Source: Lasiosphaeria ovina
Taxonomy: Eukaryota; Ascomycota; Sordariomycetes; Sordariales; Lasiosphaeriaceae
Assembly (NCBI GenBank): GCA_033439765.1
Contig: JAULSN010000008.1
Location: 1,922,001-1,986,000, forward strand
Reading direction: 5' to 3'
Length of the DNA: 64,000 nucleotides
Shown: one piece after another, positions 1 through 10,137 of the stretch
Layout: each line of letters begins with the position of its first letter
How positions within the stretch are numbered: the stretch's first letter is position 1
The notes under the pieces: model-generated
The model's input: only the letters and a program-made list of their open reading frames with translations
What the model was told of the DNA's origin: nothing
The model's database searches: none
Translations under genes and position numbers: made by a program

Positions 1-786
1 GCAGTTCATAAAGGTGACGAGGAACAACCCCACCAGTGCGACCGACTTGTTGATCCATGGATTGATTGTCTCGGCCTCGGCCCCAATGAAAGCCCTCACG
101 AGGTACTCGCCCATGATGATGGCTATGATTGCGGCGCTGCCGGGCTTCAGGACGAGGACGGCCACCCACGTGAATAGGAAGCCGGACAGCTCTCCGAATA
201 TCTTGGAGAGATAGACCTGCGCCCCTCCGTTGAGGGGGATGGCGCCCCCGAGCTCTGCGTAACTCGCCGCGCCGGTCCAGGCGAGGATACCCGCCACCAC
301 CCATATTATGAGCGCCGCGCCAGGCGAGCCGGCATTGGCGTTGACCTGGCTCGGCGATGAGAAAATCCCGGACCCAATGATCAAGCCAACTATTAAAGAC
401 AAGCCGTTGAGATACGTCAATGTCTTGTGCTTCTCCAACGACCCTCCCCCGAGCCCGCCGTTCGCGTGGGTTGTCGATGTGGATGCGCCGATGGGAGCAT
501 ATCCAGCGCCCGTGGTGGACGATAACGGGAAGAGGTTTGAAGCGAAGTCGAAGGTGGATGACACTGAAAAAGAGCGGCCATGGTAGCCCGGTCGACCGCC
601 AGCGGCGGCGGGGTTCGAGCCGTCCAAGGGATCGTCCCGCTCGAGGGAGGCTCGTCGGGACGACGAGATGCTGGGCCTCGAGTCGCTATCGGTGGTAGCA
701 GCCCCGGGACTGGAGCTCGCCAGAGAGGCGAGCTCTAGCGAGTCGCGCGCATCGGGCTGCAGATTGGAGGAGTAAAGCGGCGGCAT
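1..786 (-). CDS. LAT-type amino acid permease, amino-terminal part (cut by window edge)
   Basis: Plasma-membrane amino acid transporter of the APC superfamily, closest in look to fungal LAT/low-affinity methionine permeases. The frame is open from an ATG at 786 down to base 1 (262 codons), so the C-terminal half lies outside the window. Residues 1-120 form a Ser/Gly-rich hydrophilic cytosolic tail. From about residue 124 come alternating hydrophobic segments typical of the family, with the first-helix motif GSGIF at 138-142, then a Gly/Ala-rich helix and several more helices. The frame stays open upstream of 786 without an obvious better ATG, so the start could be further out or across an intron. 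The family call is firm, but substrate specificity (methionine or other neutral amino acids) cannot be read here. It is divergent from the leucyl-tRNA synthetase gene. Confidence 0.82.
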   Translation of the reverse strand, partial: MPPLYSSNLQPDARDSLELASLASSSPGAATTDSDSRPSISSSRRASLERDDPLDGSNPAAAGGRPGYHGRSFSVSSTFDFASNLFPLSSTTGAGYAPIGASTSTTHANGGLGGGSLEKHKTLTYLNGLSLIVGLIIGSGIFSSPSQVNANAGSPGAALIIWVVAGILAWTGAASYAELGGAIPLNGGAQVYLSKIFGELSGFLFTWVAVLVLKPGSAAIIAIIMGEYLVRAFIGAEAETINPWINKSVALVGLFLVTFMNC

Positions 787-2039
787 CGGATCTTTAGGGG
801 GCCCAGTGGGCGAGTTGCGCCGCCGTCGCGAGGCTCGAGATGATGAAGATGGGACTACTTGTGTTGTTACGCCCCAGATGCCCGCGGTGAGATAGAAACC
901 ATTTCGGTGGTTACCAATAGAGCCAAGGGAGAAGGCGGTCCTCTCTCTCGGAGCCGGGCGAAGACAAAAATAAAGGCACGAGCCCAACGACACGGTTTCT
1001 CTTCGTTGGTCGGATTTGAAGACCCAGTTGCGGGAGGGGGCCCAGAAGTCGGTCGTTCCACAAGTCCCGTCCAGACGACACTGACGTCTCGCTCCGTGTA
1101 TTGATTAGTATTTGTGTATTTCGAAAATGTCGACAAGACGGCTTCCAAACGAAGAATCGGGGAAAAAAAAAAAGCACTAAAACCTGCGCGGCGAGGGTGA
1201 AGCGAAGTATGACGATTATTTTTGGGGATTGATTTTTTTATAAAAAAATTCAACAGATTGCCGGTGAGAGAACGACCCAAGACTTCTGGGCCGGTGCGGG
1301 AGGCGACACAAAAGATCAAGGGCCAAGACAAACCCCAGTCCGAGCCTGTGCGGCGGCGGGGCCCCACATGGGGTGTCTTGGCAGATCAGATTTATGCGAT
1401 GAGATTGGTGACCTTTCACCCCTTTTGGCAGCCCTTTGTTTCCCAGAGTTCTCCAAAGCTTCCAGGTCGTCAATGCCTTCCCGTTCATCTATCTCGACTT
1501 CGTTTCGCACGTGCAGTTCTTTGAGCTCGAACCCCTTGCTCCACGGGAAGAAGCAGCCAGTGCGTATTGCTACTTTGGTATGCGGACTTGCACAGGGCAG
1601 GCATGAAGGATCAAGGGTTTAAACAGAGAGGGTTAGGGTTTGAGGGGAAAAAAGAGCTTCCATCCCGACACCTGTATCTAAAACTCCGAAGTTCTAGACT
1701 TCTGTTCCAACACATGCACGCCATTGTACAACATAATAATATTGGGGCGATTGCTGCGTGGCATTGTTTGTGTTATTTTTCAACTCGTGTGACACTTGGT
1801 ATACACCAGACCCTAGGTGTAGATTGATCCAGCGGGGACCATTGATGATTACGTAGAATATTTGGGCCATTCTATTCGTTGCAGGGAAGTTTCCACCGCG
1901 TGAGCTCCTGCAGCGCAGAAGCACAGCAGCTTTACAAGCTCCAGCTCTCACCACCAGCCCAGCATGAACAAACAACACTGAAGGGTTCGGCCTGGTTTTC
2001 CCTTCTTCTTCCGACGACCGGAAAATATGATATGCCACA
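787..2039. other. Intergenic region between divergent permease and leucyl-tRNA synthetase genes
   Basis: Probably holds both promoters. I see no convincing gene. Notable content: a 16-bp perfect A/T palindrome at 1233-1248, a GGGTTAGGGTTT telomere-like word at 1630-1641, and two ATGs just upstream of the synthetase start (2027 and 2032). Confidence 0.6.
1233..1248. repeat. Perfect 16-bp A/T palindrome (T7-AT-A7)
   Basis: Seven T, then AT, then seven A, a perfect inverted repeat in the divergent promoter region. Such dA:dT tracts are known to disfavour nucleosomes; a promoter role here is inferred. Confidence 0.6.
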
Positions 2040-5000
2040 ATGCCCTTGATCTATGGGAGGTCAATTGGCCGTTTATTGCCCAAGCTGGGCGGCTCAGCGC
2101 ACTTGCGACCCGCGTCAAATCCATGCGCTAGTACTTTGCGCCCGCGGGGCCGTTCTGCCATCGCCCTCCAAGCTCTCGACAACACCCTTCGAAGGGGCTA
2201 CGCAGAGAGCAGGCTAGACCTGCCCGCCCTTGACCAGAAATGGCGCCAGAAATGGGCTTCACTCCAAGCGGGCTCTGCCCGCCGCGCCAGCGATACAAAC
2301 GATAACAAATACATCTTGCCCATGTTCCCGTACCCTTCAGGCACTCTGCACCTGGGCCACCTCCGAGTCTACACCATCGCCGACGTTGTCGCGAGATACC
2401 ACTCTCTTAAGGGCAACAATGTACTGCTCCCCATGGGTTGGGATGCCTTTGGGCTCCCCGCAGAGAACGCGGCTATCGAAAGGGGTATCAACCCGGCTAC
2501 ATGGACAAAGGCGAACATCGCGAAGATGAAAGAGCAGCTTGATGTCATGAATGGGTCCTGGGACTGGTCTCGTGTGCGTATATGAGGAATCCGTCTCCCA
2601 TTCTACTTGGCGTGATGCTGACCCCGGTGCCCGCGGTTCACAGGAGCTTGCCACTTGCGACCCGAGCTTCTACAAGCACACCCAGGCCATATTTCTTCGT
2701 CTCCACGAGAAGGGCCTTGCCTACCAGGCCGAGGCAGAGGTCAACTACGACCCTGTTGATAAGACGGTGCTGGCAAACGAGCAAGTAGATGCAAACGGCT
2801 GCTCCTGGCGGTCGGGCGCCAAGGTGGAGAAGAGGAACCTGAGGCAGTGGTTCCTCCGCATATCCCATTACCGAGACTCTCTACTCCGGGACCTGGAGGT
2901 CCTGGAAAAAGACGGCAACTGGCCCGAGAGGGTATTGGCGATGCAGAAGAACTGGCTGGGCAAGTCCGCAGGTGCCCAAATCAAATTTCCGGTCTTGGCC
3001 TTTGGCAGATATGCCCATGCCAGAATCGAGGTCTTCACGAGCCGCCCAGACACACTTTTCGGAGTGCAATACCTAGCGCTTGCCTCAACACACCCGATAG
3101 TCACCACTCTGGCGGAGATCGATCCCGAGCTTCAGGCATTCCTGGACACTCTTCCCGGGCTGCCTCCCGATTCAAAGGTCGGGTACCTGCTGCCCAATCT
3201 CCGCGCCGTCAACCCCTTAGCATACCACGATGAAACACCCGAGGTGACTAGGAAATCGCTTCCTATCTTCGTGGCACCTTATGTGGTTGGCGACTATGGC
3301 GAGGGGGCGGTTATGGGAGTGCCGGGGCACGATGCTCGCGATCATGCTTTCTGGAAGACCCATCGGTACGACGAGCCGGTTCGGATTGTCCTCGCCGCCT
3401 CAGAAGATGAATCAACTACGGCCCTGCTCAACGAACCCTTCGTAGACCGCGGAATACTGACCGAACAAAGCGGCATATACAAGGGCAAGCCGTCGAAAGA
3501 GGCGGGCGAAATGCTCGTTTCTTTGCTCGAGCCGGCTGGATTAGCAAAATCGGTGGAGAAATGGCGCCTCCGAGATTGGCTGATCAGCAGGCAGAGATAT
3601 TGGGGCACGCCCATACCTATCATCCATTGCGGATCATGCGGGAGTGTGCCTGTTCCCCATGAAGACCTTCCAGTCCTGCTTCCCGAGGTTGACGACCACT
3701 GGGCAGCAGGTAAATCCGGCAATCCGCTCGAGAGCTTGAAAGAGTGGGCAGAGACAGAATGCCCAAAGTGCGGCGGGCAGGCCAAGCGAGACACCGACAC
3801 TATGGATACCTTCGTGGACTCCAGCTGGTATTACATGCGGTTCATTGACCCGCAGAACGAAGACGCTCCATTCTCTGCTTCCAAAGCGAAAGCCTTGCTG
3901 CCGGTCGACATCTACATTGGGGGAGTTGAGCATGCGATTCTGCACCTCCTCTATGCTCGCTTTATCTGCAAGTTTCTTATGACGTCCTCGCTTGTATCTG
4001 ACGGGTCCGAGGCGTCAAGCGACACATATGAGCCCTTTAAGCGGCTCGTGACCCAAGGAATGGTGAATGGCAAGACCTATAGCGATCCTTCGAGTGGTCG
4101 TTTCCTGAAGCCAGATGAAGTGGACCTAAGCATTGCCTCGAATCCGAAAGTGGTCGCGACAGGCGAGTCGGCCGTTGTCAGCTTTGAAAAGATGTCAAAG
4201 TCCAAGTACAATGGTGTCGACCCAACGGAATTCATTAGCCAGTATGGAGCGGATGCCACGCGAGCACACATGCTATTTCAAGCTCCAGTGAGCGAGGTTT
4301 TGGACTGGGACGGGGAAAAGATTGTCGGCATCACCCGCTGGTTCGGCCGCATCCACGACCTTGTAACCAGACTCGGGGCTGTCACCCCGCCTAAGGCGGG
4401 ACGCATGACAACCAAAGTCTACTTTGAAAGCGCTGCGAAGAAACTGGACTCGATGACCCCAGAAATAATGTCGCAGTGGGACGCGGATTCGGCGATCTGG
4501 CGCGACGTCCAGAAGACCATTACCTCTGTCAGCGCATCGTACGAAAAAGTCTACACGCTGAACACGGTTGTGTCCGACCTTATGATTCTCACCAACGCCA
4601 TCGTGGCCAACGACGGTGCAAGTGCGTATGTCAAGCTAGAGGCTGTCTCGGCTTTGCTTTGCATGGTGGCACCGGTTGCGCCAGCGTTCGCCGAAGAGTG
4701 CTGGAGTGTTCTCAAGCCCACATCATCCTCCATCTTTGGGGGCGGCGCTGCTTCGACGTCGTTCCCGGCCCTGGATGGCACGCTCTATCTCCTCCAGCCG
4801 AGGAAGCAGGTGTGCGCGGTCCAGGTTAATGGCAAGCTCCGGTGCGCGGTCGAGATCCCGAAGCCGCCGGGCTTGCAGGGCAACGAGCTGCGCGACTGGC
4901 TGCTAGCAGAGATCATGAAGACGGACGAAGCCAAGGCCAAGTTGATGCCCACAATGGCAGCTAGTGGGTCCAGCGTCTCGGACGTTGTTGCGTCTGCAAA

Positions 5001-5049
5001 GAAAATCATTGTCATCAAGGGCGGGAAGCTCGTGAATTTTGTAATTTAG
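2040..5049 (+). CDS. NAM2: Mitochondrial leucyl-tRNA synthetase
   Basis: Charges tRNA-Leu in mitochondria; in Neurospora and yeast the same protein (LEU-5/NAM2) also helps group I intron splicing. Two exons, 2040-2573 and 2644-5049, with a 70-bp intron (GTGCGT donor, CTGAC branch, CAG acceptor), giving 979 aa. The splice joins DWSR to ELATC as in bacterial LeuRS. An Arg/Ser-rich N-terminus of about 55 residues looks like a mitochondrial presequence. Class I signatures are the HIGH-type HLGH at 104-107 and KMSKS at 694-698. The segment between them contains the CP1 editing region, and the C-terminus ends in the usual small domain ([10 protein letters not shown]). Two out-of-frame ATGs lie 13 and 8 bases upstream of the chosen start. 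It is convergent with MTQ1, 278 bp away. Confidence 0.95.
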
Positions 5050-5327
5050 GCCGCTCACTGTTTCGCCAATTGCGGACCTGTCTCCGTGTCGTCGCATCGA
5101 ATACGCGATGCGAGGGCTGGAAGCATTGTGTTGAATATCTGTACATAAACTTTTATACAAAGATGCCTGTTCTTATATGCGACCCTTAACGAGGGGAAGG
5201 CAGCTAGTAGAAACTCCGCAGAAAGTCCATCCGTTTCTGCAAGATGGGTTCCTTTGCCTCATTGGTCTTTTGTACAGTACATACATTCTTTTATACTTTA
5301 ATTTCCTTTCTCAGACATCACATCACA

Positions 5328-6546
5328 TCACACATCAGCCCGACACAAATAAACAGACCGTCCCTCCCCGAACCCCCGCACGCGAATCTCGCGCCCACCC
5401 ACGCTCTCCTGCCGACAGTCGTCGGGGCGGTCGTGGCGCGGGTCGTCTCGCCAGACCTCGGCGCGCTGCAGCGGGTATAGCTCGGCCAGCCCGGGCCCGC
5501 CGCCAGCCACCATGTCCACCACCCGCGCCGCCTGCTGCATGCTGCCCACCTCGAGCAGCACGCGCTTCGGCCGCAGCCGCTGGCACAGCGCGAGGATCCG
5601 CGCGTAGAAGACGTCTTCGAGCCGCGAGGAGAAGATGGTCTGCTGCTGTGATTCTGTTGTTGTTGTTGCTGCTGCTGTTGTTGTTTTATGGGATTGTAGC
5701 GGCGTCAGCGCCAGCCGCGGCTCGTGGTTCCGCACCGACCGCGCCGTGTCCCGCGCGAACCCCCGCGACGAGATGTACGGCGGGTTGCTGACGAGCACGT
5801 CCCAGCTTTTTTGGGTTTGGCTCTGATTGTTGCTGACAAGGCGCTCCTCGAAGTCGGGCGCAAAGATGTCGGCCTGCTCGAAGCGGATGTCTGCGTTGTT
5901 GTTGGGAGAGGTGGCGGTGGTGGTGCCGGGGATGAGGTTGAGCCGCGCGTTGTGCGCCACGTTCTCGCGCGCTAGCTGTACTGCGTGTCGGGACACGTCT
6001 ATCCCCAGCACCGACAGCGCGTGCCCTCCGGACTGCGCCGCCGGCTGGAGCTGCGCGTACAGCTCGAGCGCGATGCAGCCGGCCCCGGAGCACAGGTCTA
6101 GGATGTTTAGCGATGTCGGTTGTGGGCTGTCTGAGCTTGGTTGTGGTGGCAGAGTACTGAGAAGGAGGCGCGCCAGCTCGGTGGTGTATGCTTCTGTTTC
6201 GGGTCTGTTGTTTTTGTTAGCATTGTTGTTGTTTTCTCTGTGCCTCCTCTCACTCACTCACTCACCTTGGAATAAGCACGCCTGGACGGCACTTGATGTC
6301 GACGTGGCCGAACGGCTGCGACCCGAGGACGTATTGCAGGGGCTTCCCCTTGGCTCGCTGGTCGCACATAAACCACAAGCGCATTTTGGAGGGCATTGGC
6401 GATGGCGTCGCTGCGATGTGCTCGCGCATCCACCGCAGCTCGTTAGCTGCCGACGCCAGATCTCGACATGCGGGCAGTATCAGGGTTGCCAGCGGCGAGA
6501 CGGTGCGCCTGGCGCGCCAGAACAGAGCTGGCCGCAGTCGAGGCAT
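5328..6546 (-). CDS. MTQ1: Mitochondrial release-factor glutamine methyltransferase (HemK/PrmC family)
   Basis: SAM-dependent methyltransferase that N5-methylates the Gln of the GGQ motif of the mitochondrial peptide chain release factor. Exons 6546-6266 and 6204-5328 with a 61-bp intron (6205-6265), 385 aa. The join rebuilds the family motif IPRPETE around residue 94. The SAM-binding motif DLCSGAGCIAL is at 130-140 and the catalytic NPPY at 234-237; both are intact. The N-terminus is basic and suits mitochondrial import. A low-complexity Thr/Ala/Gln insertion (poly-trinucleotide, about 5640-5695) sits after the NPPY domain. The intron donor lies in a GTGA tandem repeat. The neighbours also encode mitochondrial translation or redox proteins. 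Confidence 0.93.
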
Positions 6547-7023
6547 TGTCTTGGTTGTTGATAGGGGCTCAGGGGGTGAAGTGAGTCGGGCTTGAAAAGG
6601 AGGCTATATCATTATTTCTGAACCTCAAAACGTTCAAATGACTGAAAATCGGATAACCTGCTCAAGGGGCAAAATATTAACCAAAAGTGCTCCAAAAGAG
6701 TGAAAGAAGAAGACCCAGGTATCACGGGCTAAGATGGGCAGCAATATAACGAGTGTTTAGTTTGCACAATGATGAGTCTTGTCTTGTAAGTAGAGAAAAA
6801 TGGGAACTGAAACTTGATTCGCAGCTTGATTGGAGCAAGCAAGCCACTCAATAATAAGCTCGGATTTGGTCACTAACACCGAGATCTCCTAGCACCATCG
6901 CATCGCCAGAAAACTACCGCCAGGTACTTATTAATTCACAGAGAAGCCCACGTCAAGCCCTCTCCCTACCAAACTATGCAGCTCTTAGCCAGACCCTTGA
7001 GCAGACCTCCCTAGGTACAAACC
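6547..7023. other. Intergenic region between divergent MTQ1 and AIM32 genes
   Basis: About 480 bp, relatively AT-rich, presumably a shared bidirectional promoter for two mitochondrial-protein genes. No gene or repeat seen. Confidence 0.6.
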
Positions 7024-8170
7024 ATGTTGCTGCGATGGCTCGCACGCCGGGGACAAGCGTGCGCAAGGCCTGCCACATTCACATTCCGCCGGTCCCAGTC
7101 GTTAGCGACAAAGGTGCCGCCCGCGTTCCCCATTACAGCGAGCTGCCCTGAGCCGACATGTTCATGCGCCGCGACGCCGGCCATGCCCGATGGCCTCGAG
7201 ATCGACCACAAGACGCCGCTGAACGGACTCATCTCAAACTATGCGCAGCACGTGCTCGTGTGCACTGGCCAGAACGACTGGCCGTCGCGCATCGACGAGG
7301 CCAAGAGCGGCGACAACCTGGCCGCCGACCTCCGGGAGCTTGTGGGCCGGGGCGGCACATTTAGCGATGTAAGTCCCAACCACCAGCAACAAGAAATACC
7401 AAAGCAATTCACAAAGACAATAAAAATACTCATGCCGTGACTAGCCCTTCCACAACATCTCGGTGCTCAACTCGTCGTTCCCGTCGTCGGTGCCGCAGCC
7501 GCCGCTGGAGCTGCAGACGACGTCGGCGTACTTGCTGCCCGACTTCAAGTACGTGCCGTTCCTGCCGCGCGTGTCGTTCGACAGCGTCGAGGCGCTGGTC
7601 AAGGGCTACCTGCTGCCGGAGAAGCTGCACTCGGCGCACCAGAACCTGTCGCCCATCCACCGGGACCGCCTGCTGCGCAAGCCGGCCTACCAGAGCCTGC
7701 TGTGGGGCGTGCGCGACGTCGACGACATCCTGGTGCTCGTGTGCGGCCACGGCGGCCGCGACCAGCGCTGCGGCGTCTTCGGGCCCCTGCTGCGCGACGA
7801 GTTCGCCGCCCGCCTCCCCGACGCCGGCGTCGACGTCCTCTCGGGCCCCGTCGAGGCTACCGTGCCCGCCGCGGCCTCGCTGCTGCCGTCGCCGGCGACG
7901 ACTGTGGGCGCTTCGGCCTCGGCCCGCATAGGCCTCATCAGCCATATCGGTGGGCACAAGTTTGCCGGCAATATCATCATCTACTTGCCGCCCCGCCTCA
8001 AGGCGGCCGGCGGGGAAGCACATCCCTTGGCCGGGCACGGCATTTGGTACGGCAGGGTCGAACCGCGCCACGTCCAGGGCATCGTGGCCGAAACGATACT
8101 CAAGGGCACTGTCATCAAGGAGCTCTTTAGAGGGGGGATCAAGCAGGGCGGCGAGATTTTGAGGCTGTAG
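7024..8170 (+). CDS. AIM32: AIM32-like thioredoxin-fold [2Fe-2S] protein (sucrase/ferredoxin-like)
   Basis: Mitochondrial member of the Apd1/Aim32 family of thioredoxin-like ferredoxins. Exons 7024-7368 and 7445-8170, 76-bp intron (GTAAGT...CTAG), 356 aa. An Arg-rich N-terminus (residues 1-30) looks like a presequence. CPEPTCSCA at 41-49 begins the conserved domain. The C-terminal part has C215 and C224 (C-x8-C) followed by HIGGH (H282, H286); the spacing matches the two-Cys, two-His cluster ligands known for Apd1 proteins. The family is implicated in mitochondrial redox quality control; the exact partner here is unknown. It shares a promoter region with MTQ1 and is followed 344 bp later by CYC2 on the same strand. 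Confidence 0.9.
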
Positions 8171-8514
8171 ATTTTCTTGTAGATTTTCATTCTGGGCGTT
8201 TTGCTCTCTGGGGAACTTAGATGTATTCAGAATATATGTAATCTACTCTTTGCAAACATTTCTATTTGATTTATTGTATATAGAAAGTGTTCTCAGGAGA
8301 AATAGGTTAGGGGCTGCCCGTTAAATGCATAGTCGTACTGTAGAGCTAAAGCCACTGCCCTGGCCGCCAACCGCCAAAAAATACCCAGTGCCCCTCCAAG
8401 CTCGTTCCCTCTCAAACCCATCTCTTTTCTCCGCGCTTCTGCATTGCCATATTCTCGCGCTTAGACGGGGAGAGTGACGGAGGGTGCGTGTTCGCCGGCG
8501 GTCAACATGTTAAG
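8171..8514. other. Intergenic region between AIM32 and CYC2 (tandem genes)
   Basis: 344 bp holding the AIM32 3' end and the CYC2 leader. An ATG at 8507 opens a short frame that overlaps the CYC2 start. Nothing else recognised. Confidence 0.6.
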
Positions 8515-10137
8515 ATGGCTCGAAATTCCATTTTTACTTTGGCTCGGTGGCCCACAACAGCTGCTGAAGGGACAGGCGTGACGAGGAGCCTCTGCAAGCT
8601 CTCACCCCCCCGGTCCTTCTCTAAACGCTCATCCAATATATCACAACCAGCTGTCCATACACCACCTGTGCAATCGTCGAGCCTCACCCGCCTGTCAACT
8701 GCCCAGAGCGTATTGCACCTGTCTCCGAAATGCAAAGCAGTGCGGGCTTTTTCATGGACAACAGAGGCAAGAAATACGTTTCACAGTGCCCAGCCAGCCC
8801 GCTCAGGGGGGGCGAGTAAAGCCAAAAGAGGCCGACTCTTCACCAGACTCGCCGCCGCCGTTGTCGTGATAGGGGCCATATACCTGATCTTCATCGACGA
8901 CGACGAGCGCCTGCTGCACTGGCGCGTCGGCAACGCCCTCAACGGGCGGTCCTTTGTGCCCTTCACCATCGTCGCCCGCGTGCAAGTGTCTCCGACGAGC
9001 TTCATCATCACCGTCGAGCCCAAGTACAGCAGCTACAGGGATGGCAGCGCCGACTTTCTGCGCCTGCCGCGATCCCTAGGCGAAGCCCACCCGCACCGCG
9101 CCGTCCTCGAGCGCGCCTGGCGCCACGGCCTCTGGTCCGTCGAGATCAAGCAGCCCCAGCTGCAGGTCGCACGCGAGTACACCCCGCTACCGCCGCCGCT
9201 GGTCCAAGACGGCGACGGCGACGGCGGCGACGGCGAGGCCGACGACTTGGCCCGCGGCCGCCTGCGCTTCCTCGTCCGCGCCATGCCCGGCGGCGAGGTG
9301 TCGACGTACCTGAGCTGCCTCGGGCTCGGCGATACGGTCGAGCTCCGCGGGCCGCACCTGGGGTTTGACCTGCGCGCCCGCCTCGGCGCCGCCGGCAACC
9401 AGCGGGTCGTGTTCCTCGCCGGAGGCACCGGCATTGCCCCGGCGCTCCAGGCTGTGCGGGCCCTTCTTCTATCTCCTCCTCCGCCGCCATCAACCACCAC
9501 AATCCCCACCCACGAGTCAGTGCCAGTGCCATGTCCGTCCGTCTCCATCATCTGGGCCAACCGCCACCGCGCAGACTGCATCGGCTGCGACGACTCCTCT
9601 GTCACGTTTCCCGCCGGCGACAACAAAAACAAAAACCCCGTCGTGGCATACCTATCCAGCGCCGCGGTAAAACAACAACAACAACAACAACAACAGCACG
9701 GCGGCGGGCCCGAATACGCCTGTGTCGTCGACGACGAGGGAACCTTCATCTCCGCGCGCGCCATTGCCTCGGCCGTGTCACCAACCACTACCGCCACCGC
9801 CCCCACCACATCAACTAAACAACAACAACAGCAGCAGCTCCCCTCGCGTTCCCTGTCGTCGTCCGAAGACTGCCACTACCACTCGGCACGGCTCCTCACA
9901 GGGACAGGACCCAACGACGACAGCGGTAGCGCCGCCCAACACGTATGCGCATGCCCGGGTGGTAGCAAGAACCTGCTCCTGGTGTCCGGGCCGGACGGCT
10001 TCGTGGCAGCGTACGCCGGCGCCAAGGTGTGGGCGGGCGGCAAGGAGCTGCAGGGGCCCGTCGGGGGCGTGGTCGGCGACCTCCAGCGGCGGCGCCGCGC
10101 TGGCCAGTGGGGCGACTGGCTTGTGCTTAAGCTCTAG
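8515..10137 (+). CDS. CYC2: CYC2-like mitochondrial FAD/NAD oxidoreductase (cytochrome c import factor)
   Basis: Inner-membrane flavoprotein of the ferredoxin-NADP reductase-like fold; yeast Cyc2 helps attach heme to cytochrome c in the intermembrane space. Single exon from the ATG at 8515, 540 aa. N-terminal Ser/Arg-rich presequence, then a predicted membrane helix at about residues 115-130 (AAAVVVIGAIYLIF). The FAD-binding barrel follows, with a GDTVELRGPHLGF segment and the NAD-binding Gly-rich loop FLAGGTGIAPALQA at about 302-315. The C-terminus carries a conserved LLLVSGPDGFVAAYAG segment. Two poly-Gln runs and a Pro/Thr-rich stretch are inserted between the nucleotide-binding elements. 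A GTG at 8488 extends the frame but is not a normal fungal start. Family call good; the name CYC2 is by similarity. Confidence 0.85.
   Translation: MARNSIFTLARWPTTAAEGTGVTRSLCKLSPPRSFSKRSSNISQPAVHTPPVQSSSLTRLSTAQSVLHLSPKCKAVRAFSWTTEARNTFHSAQPARSGGASKAKRGRLFTRLAAAVVVIGAIYLIFIDDDERLLHWRVGNALNGRSFVPFTIVARVQVSPTSFIITVEPKYSSYRDGSADFLRLPRSLGEAHPHRAVLERAWRHGLWSVEIKQPQLQVAREYTPLPPPLVQDGDGDGGDGEADDLARGRLRFLVRAMPGGEVSTYLSCLGLGDTVELRGPHLGFDLRARLGAAGNQRVVFLAGGTGIAPALQAVRALLLSPPPPPSTTTIPTHESVPVPCPSVSIIWANRHRADCIGCDDSSVTFPAGDNKNKNPVVAYLSSAAVKQQQQQQQQHGGGPEYACVVDDEGTFISARAIASAVSPTTTATAPTTSTKQQQQQQLPSRSLSSSEDCHYHSARLLTGTGPNDDSGSAAQHVCACPGGSKNLLLVSGPDGFVAAYAGAKVWAGGKELQGPVGGVVGDLQRRRRAGQWGDWLVLKL

Noticed and set aside
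867..1367. 166-codon open frame on - strand upstream of the permease
   Set aside because: Low-complexity promoter sequence, no domain, and out of frame with the permease.
8488..8514. GTG-initiated extension of CYC2
   Set aside because: GTG is not a normal nuclear start; the ATG at 8515 has a good context and gives a proper presequence.
9033..9809. 258-codon open frame on - strand
   Set aside because: Antisense shadow of the CYC2 coding region, Arg/Ser/Pro-rich without any family signature.
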